This document shows positions 1 to 6,499 of a DNA stretch of 25,864 nt, piece after piece. The stretch comes from Anaerolinea sp. (GTDB taxonomy: Bacteria; Chloroflexota; Anaerolineae; Anaerolineales; Anaerolineaceae), in the NCBI GenBank assembly GCA_029975965.1, contig JARKOV010000148.1:1-25864 (forward strand). The letters are read 5' to 3'. Position numbers and translations under genes: made by a program. Each line of letters begins with the position of its first letter. Positions within the stretch are counted from its first letter, which is position 1. Below the pieces are notes generated by a model. That model was not told the origin of the DNA, ran no database searches, and saw only the letters and a list, made by a program, of their open reading frames with translations.

Positions 1-186
1 TATCCCTAAGGCTAACAGCCCTTGGGTCACCGTGTGCCGTGCAAAGCTGAACAACTCCCCGAATACCAGGCTCATCGCCCGCCGGTACACCCGTTCCTGA
101 TGGAACGCCTCCCGATGGGCGCCCAGAAGCTGCAGGATCGATTGCAGCAGGGGATGTATTTCTGTAACTTTCGTGGTATCTTTCAT
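1..186 (-). CDS. Transposase, N-terminal part (runs off the left edge)
   Basis: The first 62 codons of a protein are readable on the minus strand, starting at an ATG at 186-184 that is preceded by a strong AGGAGG ribosome site (about 195-200). The frame is open to the window edge. The peptide begins MKDTTKVTEIHPLLQ and contains a YRRAMSLVFGELFSFARHTV stretch followed by TQGLLALG, which I associate with DDE transposases of insertion sequences common in Chloroflexota. The catalytic residues lie outside the window, so the IS family cannot be fixed. The upstream end of the element should lie somewhere in 190-290, but no terminal inverted repeat can be paired because the other end is missing. It could be an intact or a truncated element. 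Confidence 0.6.
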   Translation of the reverse strand, partial: MKDTTKVTEIHPLLQSILQLLGAHREAFHQERVYRRAMSLVFGELFSFARHTVTQGLLALGI

Positions 187-290
187 GCAAGTAGCCTCCT
201 GAGTTTGCGAATGGCGTGGTAACCTTCGTTGTACTCAAGAGGCTACTCTTTTTCAAGCCCTCACTTTATCAGGGCCAAACTCAAGTGCCG

Positions 291-395
291 GTTTTTCACC
301 ATCTTCTCCCCTTCAACAAGACTGGGAAGGGGACGGGGGATGGGGTTCTTCGATATGAATCACCGCGAATATTAAATTCGGGATGATTCATGTTT
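291..395 (+). repeat. Dispersed 105-base repeat, copy 1
   Basis: This segment matches 15890-15994 base for base at about 94 of 105 positions by hand alignment, with no gaps. It has two hairpins. The first pairs TCCCCTTC with GAAGGGGA. The second has an outer stem (ATGAATCA with TGATTCAT) and an inner stem around GAATATTAAATTC. Differences between the copies fall mainly in the first hairpin's loop and in the outer stem of the second. It could be a REP/MITE-like element or a small structured RNA. It sits beside the transposase gene. Confidence 0.75.
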
Positions 396-477
396 ATAGA
401 GAAATTTAAACACGATCTCAAGGTGGGTATGGTGTGTGAAATAAGTTACTCAAATTTTTATAATTAAGATATACAAT

Positions 478-496
478 CCAATTAATACACAATTGG
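478..496. promoter_or_regulatory. Inverted repeat upstream of the 452-residue protein gene
   Basis: CCAATT and AATTGG are separated by 7 bases in the AT-rich region 31 bases before the start codon. The position suits an operator or promoter element. No regulator can be named, and the arms are short enough to arise by chance in AT-rich DNA. Confidence 0.3.
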
Positions 497-526
497 TGTA
501 TATTTTTTCCTTTTGGAGGCCAACTG

Positions 527-1885
527 ATGGACACGAAACCCGACGTCACCAAATACCAGGACATCCCCTGCTGTCCTGACCTCGACACCACCCCCACCTG
601 CGATGTGCTCGACTTCCGCCGCCACCTCATCTTCCCCACCAGCGTGCGGACGGAGCAGGGCGCCATCGTCCAGGTGGAGGTGATCCTGCACACGCGCTTC
701 TCGCGCTGCCCGGGGCCGCTTGCCCTGGGCGACATCGCCTACTCCACCACCCTGCTGCCCGGCGAGAAGGTGCGCCTGGCCACCACCGACCGGCGCTCGC
801 GCTTCAGCTTCGACAGCGAGTCCAACCTGAGCTACCGCAGCGAGCAGATCTCCGAGGACCAGTACCGCCTGCGCTCGCTGCGCGCCTTCATGGCCGACGA
901 GAACGTCACCGATCGCGGCTCGGATAACTACTCCGAGCAGGGCAAGTGGGATTTTCACGGCGACGCGAGCGGGTCGATCGGTTTCCTTTCGGCCAGCGCC
1001 AGCACCAACGCCAAGGGCAGCCACAGCGCTTCCTCCACCCGCGATTACCTCCGCGAGCACCAGGCGCACGCCCAGATGTCCGACAACCTCTCGGTCGAAG
1101 CCACCCGCAAGGCGCATTCGGTTTCGATCGGCGAAGTATCCACCCGCACCCACTCCGAAGGTGAGTCGCAGGACCACTTCGAGGCGTCCTCACGAGAATT
1201 TTCCAACCCGAACAAATGCCACGCGGTCACCTTTCTCTTCTACCGCATCAACAAAACCGAGAAGATCAAGTTTGAGCTGGTGAGCATCGAGCGGCGAGTG
1301 CTCGATCCCGGCGCGCCGATGCCCGTCCCAGCCAATCCCTTCCGCGCCACAGGCAAAGTGACCGCCGTGCCGCAGGACATCCCCGCTACCAGCGCCAAGC
1401 GCCTGGAGGTCGAGGAGAGCGCGTTCACCAGCGACGCTCGCTTGCGCGCCCAGGTGGTCGGCGCGTCCACGCCGCAGGTCGGCAACGTGCGTCTGGCGAC
1501 TCTTGCCGCCAATGTGGGCCTGGCGACGGGAACAGCGGCCTTCCAGCAAGCCATCTCGGACGATCTGCGCACCAAAGCCCTCACCGAAGTCGATACACAG
1601 TTGGTGCGCCAGGGACTGATCGACCGCGTGGGCGGCGCGGTTTCCAAGCGCATCCAAACCGAGATCAACTACGAGCGCGAGACGTCGATCCCCACCGCCG
1701 GGGTGATTGTCAAGAGCTGCCTGGACGACTGCAACATCTGCGAGCCGGCCGTCGAGCGACGCGAGAAACTCGAGCTCGAGCGCATGGAGCTCGAAAACAA
1801 GCTCCTCGCCCGCCAGATCGAGCTGTTGGAGAAATCGCAGGAATACCGCTGCTGTCCCTCCGACATCGTCGTCGAAGAGGATTAA
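527..1885 (+). CDS. Conserved protein of unknown function with paired-cysteine ends and a C-terminal coiled coil
   Basis: A 452-residue protein with a GGAGG ribosome site 9 bases before the ATG. There is no signal peptide or membrane segment. The N-terminus has Cys15-Cys16, Cys25 and Cys61. A soluble core follows, with a striking run of serine, aspartate and arginine (residues 88-110) and a Gly/Ser/Ala-rich stretch (about 145-172). The C-terminus has a C-x3-C-x2-C cluster (398, 402, 405), a charged helix likely to form a coiled coil (about 408-438), and a Cys442-Cys443-Pro ending that mirrors the N-terminal CCP. The arrangement suggests metal binding or disulfide assembly of an oligomer, which is inference. 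I recall similar hypothetical proteins in other bacteria but know no function. It is a single gene bounded by hairpins, with no operon partners. Confidence 0.85.
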   Translation: MDTKPDVTKYQDIPCCPDLDTTPTCDVLDFRRHLIFPTSVRTEQGAIVQVEVILHTRFSRCPGPLALGDIAYSTTLLPGEKVRLATTDRRSRFSFDSESNLSYRSEQISEDQYRLRSLRAFMADENVTDRGSDNYSEQGKWDFHGDASGSIGFLSASASTNAKGSHSASSTRDYLREHQAHAQMSDNLSVEATRKAHSVSIGEVSTRTHSEGESQDHFEASSREFSNPNKCHAVTFLFYRINKTEKIKFELVSIERRVLDPGAPMPVPANPFRATGKVTAVPQDIPATSAKRLEVEESAFTSDARLRAQVVGASTPQVGNVRLATLAANVGLATGTAAFQQAISDDLRTKALTEVDTQLVRQGLIDRVGGAVSKRIQTEINYERETSIPTAGVIVKSCLDDCNICEPAVERREKLELERMELENKLLARQIELLEKSQEYRCCPSDIVVEED

Positions 1886-1888
1886 TCC

Positions 1889-1927
1889 AAAGGGGTTGTC
1901 CAAGTTACAAACCTGAACAACCCCTTT
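1889..1927 (+). terminator. Hairpin terminator after the unknown gene
   Basis: A perfect 11-base-pair stem (AAAGGGGTTGT with ACAACCCCTTT) and a 17-base loop begin 4 bases after the stop codon. The trailing T run is short, so it is a weak intrinsic terminator or an mRNA 3' end stabiliser. Confidence 0.6.
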
Positions 1928-1990
1928 CTAAAAGGAAAGGATGCTCGCTGACAGGCATCCCGTGCAAGCATCCTGGGTTAAACACCCACT

Positions 1991-2035
1991 CCCTCCCCCT
2001 CCGACTGTAGGATTACGTTTCACGGAGGGGAAGGG
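1991..2035. terminator. GC-rich hairpin between convergent genes
   Basis: CCCCTCCG (1996-2003) pairs with CGGAGGGG (2023-2030), and a further four pairs extend the stem beyond one mismatch. It lies 28 bases past the stop codon of the minus-strand gene, so it can act as a terminator for both genes. Its GGGGAAGGG..CGGGGAT flank resembles part of the 105-base repeat, suggesting a diverged relative. Confidence 0.45.
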
Positions 2036-2062
2036 TCGGGGATTCAGTCGAGTGCAAACGTC

Positions 2063-2788
2063 TTACTTATCTACGTTGGCAAAAGTGAGCGTGTAGACGG
2101 CGCCCGTGGTTTCAGCCCGGAAATCCAGCGAGGCTTGCCCACGCAGCGGGAAGGGCACTTCGAAGGTGCCCACCTGCGAGCCCGCGCCATCGGTGGTGAA
2201 GTGCGCCACCACGTAGCCATAGATGCCGGCCGCCTTGGTGCCCGCCATGCCAATGCGCACGGTGAACTCTTTATTCGCCGGTAGGCCAGTCGATTGCACT
2301 TTCACCCAACCGCCCTTCTGGGATGCGACGACCACCAGGTTCGGCGAGCCGCTGGTAGTGGTCGTGGTTGTCGTCGTGGTGGTGGTGGTCGTTGTGGTGG
2401 TCGTGGTGGTTGTGGTGGTGCCGGCCGGGAATGCCTTGCTGTTATTGAAGGTGATCCAGCCTACGTTCCCCGCGCCGTCATCGATGCGCACATCGACAAA
2501 GGCGTTGTTACGCACACTCGCATGGACCTCGAAGATGTAGGACTGCGTGCCACCCGAGCCAGAGTTAAAGCGCGCTACCAACCCACCGGCGATGCCTTCG
2601 GTGCCCGAAGGGCCCATGCGCACGGTGAACTCCGCGTTTGCGGGCATGTTGCCGACTTCCAGCTTGACGATTCCACCGGGTTGAACCTCGAGCACGGTGA
2701 TCTGCAACCGTGAGGCTGCCAGTGCTGGAGCGGCTAAAACTAAAACAAGAACAAGAGTCAAAAAGACAGAAATACCGACCCGTTTCAT
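2063..2788 (-). CDS. Secreted protein with two homologous domains joined by a poly-threonine linker
   Basis: A 241-residue protein with an AGGAGG ribosome site just before its ATG. Residues 1-25 form a classical signal peptide (MKRVG, hydrophobic core, ALA-A cleavage). Two related domains follow, about 26-120 and 149-241. Each carries the same motif, MPANAEFTVRMGPSGT in the first and LPANKEFTVRIGMAGT in the second, and each then runs into short beta-rich segments, so it is an internal duplication of a roughly 95-residue beta-sandwich-like unit. The linker is exactly 22 threonines. Such linkers are typical of extracellular proteins and are often O-glycosylated. No anchor or enzyme motif is visible. 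A surface or matrix role is plausible, but the function is unknown. Confidence 0.85.
   Translation of the reverse strand: MKRVGISVFLTLVLVLVLAAPALAASRLQITVLEVQPGGIVKLEVGNMPANAEFTVRMGPSGTEGIAGGLVARFNSGSGGTQSYIFEVHASVRNNAFVDVRIDDGAGNVGWITFNNSKAFPAGTTTTTTTTTTTTTTTTTTTTTTSGSPNLVVVASQKGGWVKVQSTGLPANKEFTVRIGMAGTKAAGIYGYVVAHFTTDGAGSQVGTFEVPFPLRGQASLDFRAETTGAVYTLTFANVDK
2354..2419 (-). repeat. Threonine-codon repeat tract (22 codons)
   Basis: Twenty-two consecutive threonine codons (mixed ACC, ACG, ACA, ACT) encode the linker of the secreted protein. Because the codons are mixed the tract is not a pure trinucleotide repeat, which points to selection for the amino acid, but its length may still vary by slippage. 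Confidence 0.9.
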
Positions 2789-2826
2789 GTACCCTCCTAA
2801 TCAGTGGCCTAAAAGTGGAATTGTGG

Positions 2827-2852
2827 GCGTATTCTATACCAGAGAGATACGC
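2827..2852. promoter_or_regulatory. Inverted repeat in the leader of the secreted protein gene
   Basis: GCGTAT and ATACGC are separated by 14 bases. Read on the plus strand the repeat is followed by a T6 run, but no plus-strand gene ends here, so an operator or leader structure for the minus-strand gene is more likely than a terminator. Confidence 0.35.
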
Positions 2853-3048
2853 TTTTTTATTATATAACACTTCATCTGTTTTTAATCCAATGCGTTTATT
2901 AAGGGTGTGATCAGCCATCGCATGCCACCTTCGATCATTAAACATGCCAGCGACCACACTGCCGTTATCATCGGGTAAATCCAAACGAATGCCGTTTCTA
3001 CGCAGTGGTGGATGAAAATAGGCCGTTGAAGAACTTCACCTTTTTCGC

Positions 3049-3077
3049 TTGACTCTCGAATTGATTACACCTATAAT
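3049..3077 (+). promoter_or_regulatory. Sigma-70 type promoter of the gntR gene
   Basis: The -35 box is TTGACT (3049-3054), followed by a 17-base spacer and a perfect -10 box TATAAT (3072-3077). Transcription would start near 3084-3086, only about ten bases before the ATG at 3096, giving a very short leader with no ribosome site. Confidence 0.8.
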
Positions 3078-3097
3078 AACTGGTAATAACCAGTTAT
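3076..3097. promoter_or_regulatory. DasR/NagR-like operator overlapping the -10 box and start codon
   Basis: A perfect dyad of two 9-base arms (3076-3084 and 3089-3097) is separated by AATA. Its core, ACTGGT-N4-ACCAGT, matches the arms of the dre sites bound by DasR and the related NagR regulators of amino-sugar use (GntR family, HutC subfamily). It sits exactly between the -10 box and the start codon of a HutC-type GntR gene, so autorepression is the natural reading. Confidence 0.75.
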
Positions 3098-3836
3098 GAT
3101 CAATTCCCCTGCACGTTCGATCGTTCGTGAATCCGCTGTGCCGCTGCATATCCAGCTGGCCGACCTGTTGCGCCTGCAAATCGATCGCAAAGAACTCTGC
3201 CCTCACGACCGCCTGCCTTCGGAGCGCGACCTGTGCCTGCGTTACGGCATCAGCCGCATCACGGTGCGCAAAGCCCTCAGCACCCTCACCCAGGAGGGGC
3301 TGGTCTATTCCACGGTTGGCAAAGGCACGTATGTCGCCGAGCCGCGTTACGACGAGGAATTGCAGCCGCTGAGCAGTTTCACCCAGGATCTCGAACGGCG
3401 CGGCGTGCGCAGCACCAGCCAGGTATTAAGCGCGACGCTCGTTCTGGCCGACGACGAGTTAGCCGAAAGGCTCAACATCTTGCGCGGCGCTGAAGTGGTG
3501 CGCCTGCACCGCCTGCGCCTGGCCAACGACCTGCCGATCGCCATCCAGACGGCGCACCTGGTTCATCACCTGTGCCACGGCCTGCTTCACTTTGATTTTT
3601 CGCAACGCTCTTTGTTCGAGGTGCTGCGCAGCGAGTACCACTTGCAACTCGCACGCACCGACACCACCATCGAGGCGGCGCTGGCCACTGCAGAAGAGGC
3701 GCGTCTGTTGCAGTTGCGCCGGCCGGCTGCGGTGTTGATCAGTTTACAAACGACCTATCTTGATCATGGCGACGTGATTGAATTCACCCGGTCTGTGTTC
3801 CACGCCGAGCGCTATAAGTTACGCACGCACAATTAA
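3096..3836 (+). CDS. GntR-family transcriptional regulator, HutC/NagR subfamily
   Basis: A 246-residue regulator. Residues 15-85 form the GntR winged helix-turn-helix: PLHIQLADLLRLQI, then LPSERDLCLRYGISRITVRKAL, then a GKGTYVA wing. Residues about 93-240 form a UTRA effector domain (LQPLSSFTQDLERRG at its start, EFTRSVFHAERYKL at its end), which in this subfamily usually binds a sugar phosphate or similar small ligand. The start is set by the promoter and by the alignment of the DNA-binding domain. There is no Shine-Dalgarno site, so translation is probably leaderless or nearly so. The operator in front resembles DasR/NagR sites, so an amino-sugar phosphate is the best guess for the inducer. 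It heads the transporter and glycosidase cluster and probably controls it as well as itself. Confidence 0.92.
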   Translation: MINSPARSIVRESAVPLHIQLADLLRLQIDRKELCPHDRLPSERDLCLRYGISRITVRKALSTLTQEGLVYSTVGKGTYVAEPRYDEELQPLSSFTQDLERRGVRSTSQVLSATLVLADDELAERLNILRGAEVVRLHRLRLANDLPIAIQTAHLVHHLCHGLLHFDFSQRSLFEVLRSEYHLQLARTDTTIEAALATAEEARLLQLRRPAAVLISLQTTYLDHGDVIEFTRSVFHAERYKLRTHN

Positions 3837-3904
3837 CGCAGCGGGCCGTTGACCACCCGATTGGTGGATGAAAGGATGGAAACAGGAGCAATACCTGAAA
3901 ACAT

Positions 3905-3938
3905 TGCCCAGCGGGCAGCCGACTGCCACCCTGCCCGC
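3905..3938 (+). promoter_or_regulatory. Two mutually exclusive hairpins before the sugar-binding protein gene
   Basis: TGCCC/GGGCA (3905-3917) and GCGGGCAG/CTGCCCGC (3911-3938) share bases 3911-3917, so only one can form at a time. They lie between gntR and the binding-protein gene, where they could lower read-through or separate the two messages. No T run follows the second hairpin. Confidence 0.4.
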
Positions 3939-3987
3939 AAGACTTGTTGACAAACCAACGCAAGACTCAAATGGAGGATTAGAACCC

Positions 3988-5403
3988 ATGAACGAAAGCA
4001 AGAAACAAAGCAGCTCGATCAACCGGCGCGATTTTCTGCGTGGCGTAGCGCTGGTCGGAGGAGCAACGCTGGTGGCCGCCTGCGCGCCCAAGGCGCAAAC
4101 CGCGGAACCGGGTGTCGAAGCCACCGAAGCGCCGGTGGCGCCTTCTGGGGAACAGGTGACGGTCGCCTGGTGGAACCAGTTCAGCACGCCAATGTGCCAG
4201 GAATTGTTCCCGCGCATCGTCTCCGATTTCGAGGCGTTGAACCCCAATATCAAAGTTGAGTTTGAGCTCACCGGCGGCCCTCCGGGGGGCGGCGATTACA
4301 TCGAAGTGCTCATGGCGCGCATCGCAGCCGGCAACCCGCCTGAATCGATCACCCTCTGGTCGCCACCCAGCCAGTTCGGCGCGCGCGGCGCGCTCCTTGG
4401 CCTCGACGACCTGATGGCCAGCGCCGAAAAAGCCAGACCCGGCGAGTTCTACGATTCCCCGATCAAGTCCTGCATGTGGAAGGGCAAGACCTACGGCTTG
4501 CCCGCCTCGGCCGGCGACGGCTGCATCATGATCAATAAAGCCATGTTCGAGGAAGCCGGCATCTCGACCAAGCGCGAAGATTTCCCCACCACCTGGGATG
4601 GGGTCAAAGAGCTGGCGCAGAAACTCACCAAGACCGAGAATGGCGAGATCACCGTCGCCGGTTATGTGCCCTGGACGCAGGCCTGGTTGAAAGACGTGTG
4701 GAGCGAGCTCAACGGTGGGCAGATTTTCGACGCCGAGAACCTGCAGTACACCTTCAACACCGACAGCAACATCGAGTTGTTCAATTACTGGCTGAGCTAC
4801 CTGGACGACCTGTACGGCGGCGATTACGAAGCCTTCAACCTGCTGGCTACCTGGGGCGATGTGTACCCCGGTGGAGCCTTCTCGCTGGGCAAGGCCGCCT
4901 TCGACATGACCGGCACCTGGGGCTGCACCGACGGCGAAGTTCCCTTTGAGTGGGAAGTGATGAAATTTCCTGTCGGACCGAACGGCACCAAATCGGTGAC
5001 CGGCTTCTGGCCCAACTGGTGGGCCATGCCCAAGGGCGTTGCAAACCCCAACGAGGCCTTCCGTTTCACCGAGTACATGTGCACCGACGGTTGGGTCACC
5101 TGGTACGTCGAAGGCACCATGGACATCCCGGCCTGGAAAGGTTGCCCGCCCGACGCCTACACGAAGCTCATCGAAACCCAGTACGGAACCGAGCGCGCCA
5201 AAGACCTGCACAAGTTCTTCACCGAGTACCTGCCCGATTCCGCCGAAATGTGGACATCGCCGATCGAGGACTTCGCCACCGATACCTACAACCAGGCTCT
5301 CGACGAAGTGCTCCACAAAGCCACCTCGCCCGCCGAAGCCCTGGCCAAAGCCCAGGACATCTGCCAGGCCAAACTGAAAGAAACGCTCGAAAGCTCGATC
5401 TAA
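3988..5403 (+). CDS. Sugar ABC transporter substrate-binding lipoprotein (family 1)
   Basis: A 471-residue extracytoplasmic binding protein that delivers a sugar to the two permeases encoded next. The N-terminus carries a twin-arginine motif (RRDFLRG, residues 13-19) followed by a lipobox ending at Cys32 (LVAAC), then a threonine/proline/glutamate-rich spacer to about residue 55. The mature part starts VTVAWWNQFSTP and has typical family features: a WKGKTYGLPAS segment, an abundance of exposed tryptophans, and a C-terminal alpha-helical tail. I chose the ATG at 3988 because GGAGG lies 10 bases upstream and the signal peptide begins there; an in-frame ATG at 3868 would add 40 residues before the signal. 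The ligand is unknown; context suggests an amino sugar, a methylated sugar or a glycoside. Confidence 0.93.
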   Translation: MNESKKQSSSINRRDFLRGVALVGGATLVAACAPKAQTAEPGVEATEAPVAPSGEQVTVAWWNQFSTPMCQELFPRIVSDFEALNPNIKVEFELTGGPPGGGDYIEVLMARIAAGNPPESITLWSPPSQFGARGALLGLDDLMASAEKARPGEFYDSPIKSCMWKGKTYGLPASAGDGCIMINKAMFEEAGISTKREDFPTTWDGVKELAQKLTKTENGEITVAGYVPWTQAWLKDVWSELNGGQIFDAENLQYTFNTDSNIELFNYWLSYLDDLYGGDYEAFNLLATWGDVYPGGAFSLGKAAFDMTGTWGCTDGEVPFEWEVMKFPVGPNGTKSVTGFWPNWWAMPKGVANPNEAFRFTEYMCTDGWVTWYVEGTMDIPAWKGCPPDAYTKLIETQYGTERAKDLHKFFTEYLPDSAEMWTSPIEDFATDTYNQALDEVLHKATSPAEALAKAQDICQAKLKETLESSI

Positions 5404-5466
5404 CCCGATCGACCCGCATCCGCTTGCCCTGGCAACCGGTTTGCGGATTAACCGAACCGATCTCAT

Positions 5467-5513
5467 GAGAAGGGCGGTGTCTCTGCCAGACGCTCCCTTG
5501 ACCCGCCCTTCTC
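5467..5513 (+). terminator. Strong hairpin between binding protein and permease genes
   Basis: GAGAAGGGCGG (5467-5477) pairs with CCGCCCTTCTC (5503-5513), and the loop holds a small GTCT/AGAC stem. Hairpins here commonly stabilise the binding-protein mRNA or terminate partially, so that the binding protein outnumbers the membrane subunits. No T run follows, so full termination is unlikely. Confidence 0.55.
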
Positions 5514-5544
5514 GCATTCCCTTTGGCAACAGGAAACGGATCCC

Positions 5545-6489
5545 ATGACCGCTTTTTCCAACGTGAAGTCCGGTGAGAGGAAATGGCCGCGTCTGCGGAT
5601 GAACCGGCAGATGCGCGAGAATCTGACCGGGTATTTGTTCGTCATGCCCTGGATTCTCGCGTTGCTGGTCTTTACGGCGTATCCGATGATCTCGTCGTTC
5701 TACTTCGCCATGACCAAGTATTCCATTCTCAACCCACCCGAATGGATTGGGCTGCAGAATTTCGACGTGATGTTCAATTCCGACCCGCTGTACTGGAAAT
5801 CCGTCGCGAACACCGCTTACTACGCCATATTTTCAGTTCCTCTCGGGCTGGTCGTCGGTCTGGTCCTGGCTTTATTGCTCAACCAGAGCATCCGCGGCAT
5901 TGGTATTTACCGCACCGCCTTCTACCTGCCCGGGCTCGTCCCGGCGGTGGCGAGCACCCTGCTATGGATGGTACTGCTCGACCCGCGCCTGGGGTTGGTC
6001 AATGCCGGGCTTAAATTGATCGGTCTTGAGCCGGTCGGCTGGCTGCGCAGTGCCGCCTGGGCCAAGCCGGCTCTCATTCTCATGGCTTTATGGGGTGGCA
6101 GCGGCGGCTCGATGCTCATCTTCCTGGCCGCGTTGAAGGAGATTCCCCAATCGCTGCACGAGGCGGCAATGATCGACGGCGCTTCCACCTGGCAGCGCTT
6201 CTGGAGCGTCACCATTCCGCTGCTTTCGCCGACCATTCTCTTTAACCTGATCATGGGCATCATCGGCTCGTTCCAGGTCTTCGCCAGCGCGTTCGTCACC
6301 GGCAGCGGGCCGCTCAACTCATTGCTGATGTATATGCTACACCTTTACCGTTATGCGTTCCGCTATTTCAACATGGGGTACGCCTCCGCCATGGCGCTGG
6401 TCATGTTCATCGTGCTGGTCATCTTCACCCTGGCGGTCATCCGCTCCTCCAGCGCCTGGGTTTATTACGAATCGGCTGACCGGAAATAA
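5545..6489 (+). CDS. Sugar ABC transporter permease, MalF/UgpA type
   Basis: A 314-residue integral membrane protein with about six hydrophobic segments; the first begins near residue 30 (YLFVMPWILALLVFTAYPMI). The cytoplasmic EAA loop that contacts the ATPase is clear at residues 206-229 (EAAMIDGASTWQRFW, then SVTIPLLSP). It pairs with the next gene to form the translocation channel. The start is the ATG at 5545, with AGGAAA upstream. It is the first permease of the canonical binding protein, MalF-like, MalG-like order. No ATPase gene is found nearby, so the pair must use an ATPase encoded elsewhere, as many family 1 sugar importers do with MsmK/MalK-type subunits. Confidence 0.93.
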   Translation: MTAFSNVKSGERKWPRLRMNRQMRENLTGYLFVMPWILALLVFTAYPMISSFYFAMTKYSILNPPEWIGLQNFDVMFNSDPLYWKSVANTAYYAIFSVPLGLVVGLVLALLLNQSIRGIGIYRTAFYLPGLVPAVASTLLWMVLLDPRLGLVNAGLKLIGLEPVGWLRSAAWAKPALILMALWGGSGGSMLIFLAALKEIPQSLHEAAMIDGASTWQRFWSVTIPLLSPTILFNLIMGIIGSFQVFASAFVTGSGPLNSLLMYMLHLYRYAFRYFNMGYASAMALVMFIVLVIFTLAVIRSSSAWVYYESADRK

Positions 6490-6499
6490 AGGAGGCGAA

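Larger units (their letters stand above)
187..526. other. Intergenic region between transposase and unknown gene
   Basis: This 340-base stretch holds no convincing gene. From left to right it contains the transposase ribosome site and probable IS end, a small GCCCT/AGGGC hairpin near 256-275, repeat copy 1 (291-395), and an AT-rich block (about 396-512) that is the likely promoter region of the gene at 527. The last 15 bases carry the GGAGG ribosome site of that gene. Confidence 0.6.
2789..3095. other. Divergent intergenic region
   Basis: A 307-base gap between two divergent genes. The left side has the ribosome site of the secreted protein gene (2793-2798) and an inverted repeat (2827-2852) in its presumed 5' leader. 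The middle (about 2880-3040) shows nothing I can assign. The right end holds the gntR promoter and operator. No coding frame looks real. Confidence 0.6.

Noticed and set aside
482..1177. A 231-codon minus-strand frame opposite the unknown 452-residue gene
   Set aside because: It has no ribosome site and low-complexity Ala/Gly/Val composition; the plus-strand gene has a GGAGG site and ends in a hairpin.
2223..2540. A plus-strand frame with a long valine run
   Set aside because: The valines are the complement of the threonine codons of the secreted protein, which has a signal peptide and a strong ribosome site.
3868..3987. Forty-codon N-terminal extension of the sugar-binding protein
   Set aside because: It would place 40 polar residues ahead of the twin-arginine signal; GGAGG precedes the ATG at 3988.
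3979..5529. A 516-codon open frame on the minus strand opposite the sugar-binding protein
   Set aside because: It is a mirror frame of a GC-rich gene: no ribosome site, no family motif, and the opposite strand encodes a clear lipoprotein with a twin-arginine signal.
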